Both the position numbers and the translations under genes were made by a program. The notes below the pieces were generated by a model, which made no database searches, had not been told where the DNA came from, and saw only the letters and a program-made list of their open reading frames with translations. Below are positions 1 to 9,500 of a stretch of DNA of 20,538 nucleotides, piece after piece. The DNA lies in NCBI RefSeq assembly GCF_000003605.2, contig NW_003116946.1:548529-569066 (forward strand). The letters are read 5' to 3'. The first letter of the stretch is position 1. Every line of letters begins with the position of its first letter. The stretch comes from Saccoglossus kowalevskii (lineage: Eukaryota; Hemichordata; Enteropneusta; Harrimaniidae).

Positions 1-95
1 GGCAGGATGCATGTCGGTCGGTACGTAATTATACCAACAATCAGAAAATAGTCCACGTCGGAAGCATTTCCGTGGTGGTCACTAATTTTGAGTGA

Positions 96-111
96 CGGTC
101 GGGGCCGACCG
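96..111. repeat. Perfect 7-bp inverted repeat, GC-rich
   Basis: CGGTCGG, two G, then CCGACCG: a compact palindrome in the same GC-rich island as the 167-249 repeats. The function is unknown. Confidence 0.6.
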
Positions 112-166
112 GCGTGGCGAACAAAGCTTTTTCACATCTGATATTGGCATGTCAAATATGAAATCA

Positions 167-249
167 AGCGCCGAGGTGGGAACACATAGCGCCGAGGTCC
201 CAAGTGAAGCGCCGAGATTCACAGGTATAGCGCCGCGGACCTCGGCGCT
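167..249. repeat. Four direct copies plus one inverted copy of AGCGCCGAGGT at 20/21-bp spacing
   Basis: AGCGCCGAGGT occurs exactly at 167-177 and 188-198, with near copies starting at 208 (AGCGCCGAGAT) and 229 (AGCGCCGCGG). The exact reverse complement ACCTCGGCGCT is at 239-249, so the last direct copy and the inverted copy can form a hairpin. Start-to-start spacings are 21, 20 and 21 bp. The surrounding intron is AT-rich, so this GC-rich block stands out. It could be a mobile-element remnant or a protein-binding array. An open frame (S-A-E-V repeats) crosses it but looks like a by-product of the repeat. Confidence 0.75.
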
Positions 250-512
250 AAAAAGCCCTGGGGAGAACCCTGATGCAGTAACATGCAACGAGTGAATGCA
301 TCTGACAATGTGACATGACTGACATATTAGATGAATATATCTGGTCATGTGACCTCAATATGCATAACTGTAAGCACTGTTGCAGATAGGGACATGCAAA
401 TGGTGCTATAATTGTGTTGTCCTACAAGATTTATAACCATAATATGAAGTCATCATATATGACTAATATTTCAATTAATATTTATAATTGTCAAACCAAT
501 TATATTTTTAAA

Positions 513-653
513 TGCAGTATTTGCTCTATTAGAAGCACATGTGCTTACTTTAAGTCTGTAGTCAAAATAAGATGCATTTCAATGATTTTGTAATAAACAA
601 AATTTTTGCTTTATGTGTATTGAAGATGTGCTTCTAATATAGCAAATACAGTA
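513..653. mobile_element. MITE-like element, copy 1 (141 bp)
   Basis: The right arm, read on the minus strand, begins TACTGTATTTGCTATATTAG and continues with AAGCACATC. The left arm from 513 reads TGCAGTATTTGCTCTATTAG and continues with AAGCACATG. Arms of about 28 bp match with few differences. The inside is AT-rich and non-coding. A second element of nearly the same length with the same arms lies at 18312-18446. TA at the outer end suggests a TA-targeting (Tc1/mariner-like) source, which is inference. Confidence 0.75.
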
Positions 654-1178
654 TTCCTTTAGACCTTATTTGTACTTCATGCTTCCAATACCCTTCAGCA
701 TACCAGAGTTCTTCCTGAGCTTTCTTTTTTTTTTTAAATTGTGTTTTTTTATTGTATATATATATGTTTATACGTGTTACTCTAATAATGTAAAGTAATG
801 TTGGTGATGAAAGCATTATTGTACACAATGTTGTATTATAGTCCATTTATTAAAATCATTCATATTCAATATAAAAAAATATAAAATGTAAAAAGAATAC
901 CTCTGTATTTGCTGTTGCATCCTCATTGCCACACATACAAGTCCTGGTAACAAATCTCAGTGTAATCAACTTATATCCTAGCTGGATTTTATGAGAGTTG
1001 GTGTTACCACAAGTTACCTTATGTGATTTTGTGAGCAGAATTCTGTAGACTCCAATCCAGTTTGTATATGCCCTATTGGAGATGTGATTTTAACTTTTTA
1101 ACTGCCTTTAATTAAAGATCTGCTTTGACTAGACCAATATTTGGTAGTTACCAATAGTAGAATCTTGTTTCTTTTCAG

Positions 1179-1502
1179 TCATTGCAAGACACTGTAGCCA
1201 AACTGGAAAGAACAACGAAAGCAGTTGAGATGCAACAATCCATAGAGAAAAGTAAGACAATCAAAGTACTTGAGAAACCCATGGACCCTGATGTCATCTT
1301 ATCTGCATCATTGACACCTTTGAAGAAAATGTTAGAAGAAACGCCCACACCACCACCCGCGAAGAAAGCCAAGGGATTGAAACGAGAACTAAATTATAAA
1401 AAACTTCATACACATTCAATAACTGACTACAATCTGAGGTGTACTACCATAAAAAGAAAACTTCGAACCACTCCCAGAAGAACAGTAAAATATACCATTT
1501 GA
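1179..1502 (+). CDS. Terminal coding exon of an unrecognised gene: basic, CDK-site-bearing C-terminal tail
   Basis: The exon follows a good acceptor (pyrimidine-rich tract, then TTTTCAG at 1172-1178) and opens in phase 0 with S-L-Q-D-T-V. It encodes 107 residues and ends at TGA 1500-1502; earlier exons must lie left of the window. Residues 1-33 are heptad-like and charged, consistent with the end of a coiled coil. Residues 46-60 hold TPLK and a run of TP repeats (ETPTPPP). Residues 61-107 are strongly basic, with KKAKGLKR and KRKLR stretches that could be nuclear localisation signals, and TPRR near the end. TPLK (T46) and TPRR (T98) fit the CDK consensus S/T-P-x-K/R. I do not recognise the family. 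A nuclear or mitotic coiled-coil or kinesin tail is one possibility, from composition only. That it is a real exon is supported by the acceptor, codon-like sequence and a plausible 3' UTR. Confidence 0.72.
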   Translation, partial: SLQDTVAKLERTTKAVEMQQSIEKSKTIKVLEKPMDPDVILSASLTPLKKMLEETPTPPPAKKAKGLKRELNYKKLHTHSITDYNLRCTTIKRKLRTTPRRTVKYTI

Positions 1503-1806
1503 AATAGCAGTTGCAAGAATTATTGGATGCTTCATGAACTGGATTGTAAAGTTAGATTGTATGATGTGTCTTTTGAGGTGGATGCAATGCTGTATGTCTG
1601 CTGAACAGATTTTTCCACTCTTATTTTGGGCTAAAGGATTTGTTTCCAGTCAGCACATGCATCAATTTACAAACAAAAAGAATGAAGAAAAAGGCTTGGC
1701 ACTGACTGCACTGCATTTTTTGGACCATCTCAAAACAAGAAATTTTTTTTTCTTTTTTAGCCTTACAAAATGATTTACCAATATCATTTTTCTATAATTT
1801 ACACTA

Positions 1807-1832
1807 TATTTACTCTATTAAAAGTGCATATG
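1807..1832. repeat. Solo arm related to the 513-653 MITE
   Basis: TATTTACTCTATTA followed by AAAGTGCATATG resembles the terminal arm of the MITE family. No matching second arm was found nearby. Confidence 0.4.
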
Positions 1833-2211
1833 TTTATAATAAAATGCCAGTGTTTACTAGCTTGTATTGTATTGTATGACTAATTTGTACATTGACCACA
1901 GAAGTTATTATGAATCCATTTGGACATGACTATCTTGAGCTAAACAAGGAGGAGATGCTGTTTGCTGAAGTTATTTAAAACCTTGTAGTTACAAGCATAT
2001 TTTTAGCAATATTGAAGCACTTAGTTGCAACAGAGCCATGTCTAACAAACTTGCACATGTATACAGTAGAAAGGCAGTCTATTTATTTAGACATTTTTAT
2101 CACAATAAATTACCGGTAATGCAAAAATTTGTTTTTAGTCTTAGATATATTTTTTACACTGTAATAATCAAAAGCAAGTTGAGACCTGAAAAGTGATTGC
2201 AATGCATTTGC

Positions 2212-2217
2212 AATAAA
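2212..2217 (+). terminator. Candidate polyadenylation signal AATAAA
   Basis: Canonical hexamer about 710 bases after the stop at 1502, with a T/GT-rich stretch just downstream. Earlier AATAAA copies at 1838 and 2104 could be alternative sites. Confidence 0.4.
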
Positions 2218-2235
2218 AAAAATCTGTTTTCAGTT

Positions 2236-5200
2236 ATGTTTGTTTAGAATGGAATCACTTGACACTTCTTTCAGAACCTTACTTCATTTTAGTGACAGAC
2301 ATGGATATGGTCTCATCCACGATAAAGTAGTAATGCTATTGATTTTCAAAACTTAGCATATTTTTCCCGACTTTTGTATGTTACATGCTCAGTCTTTTAT
2401 AGTTATGTTATTTGTAGTATTACTAGTAAAATATTCCATGATAGGCAGAGTCATACTCTTCTATTTTATGTATTGATTAATGCTTTTTATTAAAAAAAGT
2501 GCATTTCTACATATTTTTAACAATTATGCATCAGAATTCTTTTATTTTATTTTATCCAAGTATTTCATTTCACCCCGAATATTTTGTCACTGTGAATATT
2601 TGATTTTGTTTATTATTCTTATGAAATTAGTTTTTATACTTAATAATATCCTGGTAACTTGGACATAGACAGGTATCAGTCCTGATAGTTATTAATGGCC
2701 CCAAATTTATCGCTTATATAATCTATTTGAGAATGGTTTGAGAGCCGAGATGTAGGCTGTATGTTTGTCTAGGTTGTATTATTAAGTATAATTTAATAAT
2801 AACTTATTTTGAGTTTTATAAACAAGTCATACAACCTGGACATATTTTTGTTTTTTATGAAATTACTGAAACGTATAAATTAAGACTTGGAAAGTCCTTT
2901 ATACATTTGGTTTCAGTTTCTATGCATAAGTGAGTATCGATAACTTTGTATAGGTTTGAGTAAGTTTACAATTCTGAACTTCACTGTTGTGGATTATAAT
3001 TTATACTTCATAAGGTCCCTTATACCACGAAAACAATAAAAATAACAATTTTGAAATCAACTCTTTGAGAAAAATACCAACTTGCATACAAAATGTTAAC
3101 TATATCATCTGTTTTAAGTATGCTGTTTGATCGGTTGTTGACTAGTACTGGTACTATTGTTATTGACTAATATAGTGAACACCACATGATGTCATTTTGG
3201 TTCTGTGCCAGACCTTTATTTAAATATTTCTGGAACATAACATTCATCAGATTGAGCTTGTTTATGTACAGTTGGATATACCGCTACTTATTAATCCAAC
3301 AAATGAATGAATGGACCAGCAAATACTGAAATGGAAATATCGCAAATGGAAATCACAAATTACACTCAATTCAACTAACTGGTGCCTATTAGTATCAAAT
3401 GCACAAGTGATAATGCTCGAAACAAGCACACTGAAGAAGAGAGAGATATGTAAATCTGTACCCAGTTTGTGTCTTGAAATAGCATTAAATGAATTATTAT
3501 TTTGTCAGTTCATTGTGGAAATGTACAGACCATGGATGGAATCACTGCATTGGAATCTCCTTGTTTAGAATTGAGTTTTCAGCAAATCATTGAATTGCAC
3601 TCAGGATTTCCTGATCAACTCGGATGTCACATAGGTACTTTCTAGGCTTTCTTCTCTGAAACCACAGTCACTTGAATCGATTATTATAGGTAATGTGAAA
3701 TGAATTAACATTGACTAGAGCATACTGCTGAATAACATTATCATAATGTTGCTACATGTATAACAAAATAATTACTTGATTCAGATTGAAAATCTTTGAT
3801 GAACAAAAGGAATTTATTGATAAAAATATTTTGACTAAGTGTCTGAAACCAAACGTATATTGCTAAGCGGGTTTTACCAGACTGATGCGATAGTTTTATA
3901 CTTCAAATACAGTATGTATTTCATGTATCAGTAATGCGTGTGCTTGCACACAAAGTAATATGGAGTCGCATGGCCAAGAATGAACACATCTGAAATGTTT
4001 TGAAGACGGTAAAATTTGCTTTGACTGAAAATGTTTAATAATTATCGAAATTGTTGCTTGGTTTATATACTTACTAATATATTTGTACATGTATTAGAAT
4101 ATAATTAATCAAAACTCTAAGATTTGTTCAGTTTGTGGTGTATCGTATGATAAGTAGTTCGCAATGACGACACCTGATTGATGTTCTGATTCCTAATGAC
4201 GTGTTCGCGGGAATGCTTATTAAAAACGCGCCCTCTACGAGTTCACCCATACTAAATAGGGTACATGTATTTTTATTCGTCTTGGAATGTGATGAGCCGA
4301 CTGCGTAGTAACATATTCTTAGCTTCAAGGTAGTAACCACATTGATATGTTTGCGCAATTAACCACAGACCATATAGTTGAATCTAATAATTAGCATAAA
4401 GCGTCATGTCAATATGGTGTGGAGGTAAATAGGTTCATTTGGAGATACGATACAATCTGTCTTGTGTAAAAAACCTGGTAATAATAGAATAAAACCAATT
4501 GACAAAAATGTTGAAGTATACGCGCCTATTACTACATCTTTTCATGTTATCAGACTATTTTTTTATTTGATTGGGCATTTCAAAATAAAAGTTGCCTCAA
4601 TGAACATCCCCCCCCCCACACACACACACTGATGGTTGCCTTCAACGTAACTTTGTATAGTGTGTATCACGTTCCCCTATGTTGTCACGATTATGGACGA
4701 ATGACTTCTATTCTGTCCCTAACGTTATCACCATTGACCCAAATCATTGTGTTCAATGGTATTTATAAAGTAGGTCACTTCAAACTATTACTTAACCCGT
4801 GAACATACCAGTAACGCCATCGAAAACAACCGCTATGTTTGCATTTACAAAGAAATAATGTTTGAATTTCTCACGTATTGATGTGATACGTGGTAAATTG
4901 GCGTTTCAGCAAATACATCTATATCACAGTATCATGGAGTTTTCCTACATGGTATAATAAATATGAAATTCTTACATTTCTCTGATTACGTGTATTGGGA
5001 TTATTGTGCTACTATTATTCTATTCTACATTTGTTTTACCGTGGGGGTTACGTGGATATTTACTGTGAAAGCAACTGATATTATTATACTGGTAACGTAC
5101 GTATAATACATTATTTGTGAATTGAACATTGGATAGCACGACTGAGTAAAGGCAATGTTTTACCTAATCATTGATTATAATGAGTATAGATGTTAAGAGA

Positions 5201-5960
5201 TATCACGTCGCTCACTGTACGTTAATCACTTTATTCCCGTTATATCGCTTTCTACATTCGGTAAATTTCCAATCATTTAAATAATATTATATTCCATCTT
5301 ATTTGTATGCAACGTGTAAATAATCCTTTAAGCCCACTTACCGTATCCATAACCCCGTAAATGTTGCGAGTAATCAGGTCCTCATAGCTATATTAGCAAG
5401 GGATACAAGCGCTGTCTGTGTAATGTCTGTTTTGAATCATACGGCATGCAATCTGTGGTATTTACATTCGTGCTTTCATGCTGTCCTTCTAAAATAGTAA
5501 TTTATTGATTTTCTCCAACAGTCGCGTAAATAACGTAACTAAAGTAGTTCGGGACTATTAATGTGAAAGGGGAACAGCTCATACTACCGGCCCCTCGTTT
5601 TAATATCGTCGTGTTCATGTCAATCAGGCTATTAACAATACTGCTATACATTAAGACACGTTTCGCATAGTAATAGCTTTTAAATGTTTCGTTTTGTCAG
5701 TTCGCTGTCATTATGGGAGCAATAATTGGAATACATCAAGGCAGTGTCAATGTGTGTTGATTTACACGCCTATACTACAATCTTGGCCTGGCTTCTCTAT
5801 CATACGTCATACGCTGCTTGTTTTCGTAACTCGACCTTGTCAACTCAACAGTATCCACAACTGGTCTCGACGTTAATTCCTGTCACAACCCGGGCTTTCA
5901 AGTCTCCTGAGTGTGTCGTGTCACCTGCCTCACATTGTCGCCTCACTTTGAAGCCAGCCT
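2236..5960. other. Intergenic AT-rich DNA
   Basis: I see no supportable gene here. Short open frames (for example 2480-2668, 3311-3568, 4128-4358 on the minus strand, 5694-5962) have no flanking splice logic or recognisable protein. A short C run followed by CA repeats lies at about 4610-4629. Confidence 0.5.
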
Positions 5961-5971
5961 GACGTTAAAAT

Positions 5972-5977
5972 CGGAAG
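5972..5977 (+). promoter_or_regulatory. Candidate ETS-type core CGGAAG
   Basis: ETS core motif three bases before a perfect AP-1 site, in the upstream region of the CXorf65-like gene. Short motif; support comes mostly from clustering. Confidence 0.3.
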
Positions 5978-5979
5978 AG

Positions 5980-5986
5980 TGAGTCA
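5980..5986 (+). promoter_or_regulatory. Candidate AP-1 site TGAGTCA
   Basis: Exact TGAGTCA heptamer, 11 bases before the first X-box-like motif. It lies about 540 bases upstream of the start codon at 6525. Confidence 0.35.
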
Positions 5987-5996
5987 CCGTGTGCTC

Positions 5997-6027
5997 GTTG
6001 CTCTAGCGACAAGGTTTCCATGGTTAC
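5997..6027 (+). promoter_or_regulatory. Two tandem RFX X-box-like sites upstream of the CXorf65-like gene
   Basis: GTTGCTCTAGCGAC (5997-6010) and GTTTCCATGGTTAC (6014-6027) each match the 14-base X-box consensus RYYNYYATRRNRAC at 13 positions; only 3 bases separate them. X-boxes bind RFX factors, which in animals drive ciliary and some testis genes. With the ETS-like and AP-1 sites just upstream they mark a likely promoter or enhancer about 500 bases before the first codon. The transcription start is not visible, and a non-coding 5' exon is possible. Confidence 0.45.
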
Positions 6028-6524
6028 GCGGTTTATATGTATGATTTCATATTCACCTGGGCGTTGTACATTCATATTTCATGCGAATCACTGATTATCT
6101 TAATATCGGTGTAATATTGATCACGAGGCTGACGCGGAAAAATTACAGAACCTTTGACCCTTCCAACCAAGCTCTTACATCGATTCTGTCGCCTGTGCGT
6201 GATCGAAATACGATAAGTGGGACCTTTGTTTGAGTGTGGAGATTGTTTGCTTACGCGCTCAATTGCTTATAGCCAAAGCCAGTGTTAGTGTAACATTCTA
6301 GCCCATTTTAGGTGAACAACTCCATCACGAAGGTTTGCTTTGGTACCGTCTGTTTTATTGTTAGCGACCAAAGCAAGGGTATCAATTGCTCTACGTCTCA
6401 AATAACTGGGTATTATAATTCATGGAATCCAACTACTATTTCGCCGTGACAGTCTAAACTGCCGACGTAGTGTGTGATGAATGTACGTTCTTAGCGTCGT
6501 GAGAGCAGCGAATTACATCGCACC

Positions 6525-9500
6525 ATGTTTATTACGGTCAAATTTGGGGGTGAGTAGTTTTTTGTGTTCATAATTCAAGAAATCCTTATCCGTATTAACG
6601 CTTAGTGGTATTACGTGCGCTTAGTGTATTACAAAACGCTTTGCGTTTCCAAGTCGGTTCGTCAATATGTTTATGCTACCAGGAATGTACGTAATGGACG
6701 TTATGTCAACACGATGATGTTTTTATCGGCCAATATCTACCCATCGCCAGTCCTGCCGTAACGTGGTTACATAGCTGGTCGAGAAACTGGGACCCCGAGT
6801 TGCCAGTCACGAGGAACGCCATTGTGACAGTATATCACGGAGTCGTTAATTCGTAACAGTGTTTGACCTCTGACAATGCGCCCTAATCCTACCTGGTAAT
6901 TGTAACCTGTTACATAGAGCATGCGGTTCATGGGAAATCCATATTATGTTATGTAAAACTACAGTCCATAAAATATGTTTAAACAATACGTGTTTTGCTC
7001 GGATCGATGTTCGTTAAAGCTCGTGGCGGATTTAAGAGGCTGGGTAAAGTAGTTGTCAGGTTGTCCATGTGTTTCCAGTTACTGTGTCATCATCTATACA
7101 TGATCATAATGTGTTGACTGTGTATGTTGGCACTAACTTTAACTGGAGACAAGCACATGGTAATACATTACTATTACTATTGTATTACTAGTCTGAGATT
7201 TAATACACAATACACATGGAAGTTTCAAATTAATGTTAATACAATCTTATTTCGATATCAGAATTCCCTTCCAGTGAGTGATTGGTCACGGTGTATGCAA
7301 ATAACCTGATAGCGTTTTGCAAAATACCACTTTTCACCGTATAAAATTAGCCAGTAATATTGACAATTTATATTGCATTATATATTGTCAACTTTATATC
7401 ATACTTTTTGTAATCAACTAGGTAGTACGGTACTCGTGTAACGTTCGGAAAATACTAATATCAACTCCCTGCCATCACTAGACCCACGCACGCAATGAAC
7501 TGATCTGCTCTTCAAACGCAGGGCATGTCTGAATATACAAATAAGAATATACCGTCTACAAAATGCACTAATCTCCTTTTTGTCGTAATAAATGTTTTTA
7601 ATTTCGACTGGCTTTGCGAGGGCACATGCCCACTCGGAGGTTCAGTTTAACAACAAATCCTTCTTTCATGGGAGAATGTGAGGGTGGGAAGGTGACTATT
7701 ACGACGGACGTGTCCATTATAATTGTGGACTAAGAATTCCTGGGTAAGATAAGCCATGGTTACAGCTATATACTCTCGGGCATGTACTAATGTACACTAG
7801 CATCGTATTTGTATATGTATATAGCATTGCACAGAGAACGTGTCTAGTTTTGTCGGTAATCCATTATAAGTCGAATCGTGTCTCAATAGAATCTGCTGAA
7901 ATTATACACTCCGGCGTAGTTTTTAACGTGAATATACCCCTTAAACCACGCACCCGTTTTTCCTGGTCGACAGTTAGTTGAATTTTCTTAAAACGATGCA
8001 ATTGTTCATATACGTCTATTTGAAATAATGTCTGTGTGTTCATGCGTAACCCATGGCAACAGAGCTGTCTCGTGTTTGTACTTTATTTAGCGATCTCTCC
8101 GAGAGGAGATCCATTAAATACTCTGGCACTACAAATGACTTTGTTCTCTGTGGGATATTATTGCAAAATACAACATTTAGATCGATGTCTCTTCAATTTT
8201 ACCATGAAATGATTATTTATTTTGTAATGAGTAATAGTAATTTAAAAAAAAAAAATCAATCTCCTGTTAATTTTCTTTCACGTGAAATATCGTGTTACGA
8301 TGACGTCACAACAAATCCACATCCAATATACGTACGTACATGTACGTGTCTAAAGTTATGTAATTCATGTTTTCTGGTCCCGCGTATTTTTTTAAATATG
8401 CACATAAGAGACAGATAGATATATTTATAAAATGTCATCGCACGTGTTGTTGTAATAATTATTGTATACATTTCTATCCTAACATCGTCATGTGATGGTT
8501 AATGGAAACAGTTTAAACATATTTGTATATGATTGCTTTAATAGTTCTCAGTTGAATCATAGTATAAGTTATAACAGCGATGGGTACGATATATATTGCA
8601 ATGATGACGTCAAATTCAATTTCCTGTATATGCACACCGGGAATGAGTGTGGTTGTCTTGAGGATTTTGTCTTTTCTGTATTTGCATTGTGTAACTATGA
8701 ACACTGACTGTGGCGATCGTTTTCAACATATATCCTATACTCATTTCGAAAATATTACGAATTGGAAATTAGAATATTTTTTCTCTCATGTACATCAATT
8801 CATTGGTACGTCTATTACTGATTGGCTGACATGATTAGTACATCCGGGAACCTTGGCTGCATTCTTTGCTTTGAAGTAAGAATAAAAGAAACTAATAATA
8901 TCCGTTTCGCTGCTATGGAGATTGGAACATCTGGAAATTCTCTCACAGGATCTACGTCGCTTTCAAAACATGAAGCAGGATACTTTGGACAGTTTCGTTT
9001 CCTAACAACTGCCGGAAATTGATCTTGCAATCACCTTCCTCCTATTATTGATAACTTGTTTATGACGGTTGTCAACACAAATGACGTCACGTTTATTCAA
9101 ACACGACTTATAACCTCAACTTGCGCTTTCTAGCAGGTTAAGTATTGGTGGGACAAGCAAATCAATGAATCTGTTGCTGCCATTTTTTGGCGGGAACTCG
9201 TTGTACAAAAAATGACTAGTATCCGGTGATAGGATAAAACCCTATTGACCAATTCATCAAATCCAATAATAGACTCAACGATGTGGGGATAATGTCTATT
9301 TAAAAACATAAACATGTATGTACCTTAGCGGTTTGATATTTTCGAATCGTTTTTTAAAATGAAGTGAGAAGCAAGTCTGTCTAAATTTAAAAGCAAAAAC
9401 ATAATTTTAGGACAGCAAGTTTCCACGAACTATTATATCTTTGACATAAAAGAAAACATTGTTCAATTGCATTCTGGGATACTTCAGCGGTGACTCTGTG

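Larger units (their letters stand above)
1..1178 (+). other. Intron sequence of the left-hand gene, with repeats
   Basis: This stretch ends in the acceptor at 1178, so at least its right part is intronic. It holds a GC-rich repeat cluster (96-249), a MITE-like element (513-653), poly-T runs around 723-735 and a short TA microsatellite near 756-766. I found no further coding exon that I can support. Confidence 0.5.
1503..2235 (+). other. Probable 3' UTR of the 1179-1502 gene
   Basis: AT-rich sequence after the stop codon. AATAAA hexamers lie at 1838-1843, 2104-2109 and 2212-2217. The last is followed by T/GT-rich sequence (2225-2248) of the kind that lies downstream of cleavage sites, so cleavage near 2230 is the preferred end. 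The region also holds a single MITE-like arm at 1807-1820 and a 12-bp palindrome ATTACCGGTAAT at 2109-2120. The exact end is inferred. Confidence 0.4.

Noticed and set aside
82-348. Open frames on both strands across the GC-rich block
   Set aside because: The predicted S-A-E-V repeats simply translate the DNA repeat. There is no splice logic or recognisable protein.
3311-3568. 85-codon plus-strand open frame
   Set aside because: No acceptor or donor context, no recognisable domain, and AT-rich chance composition.
5694-5962. Overlapping open frames just upstream of the promoter cluster
   Set aside because: Two frames are open over the same DNA, the residue content looks random, and no family is recognised.
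8053-8418. 121-codon open frame, among the longest in the window
   Set aside because: It lies inside intron 1, overlaps the RFX and CRE sites, includes a poly-Lys/Asn stretch from an A run, and has no recognisable domain.
8815-9030. Open frames on both strands at the same place
   Set aside because: I considered a relic exon, but neither translation is recognisable and no matching splice sites were found.
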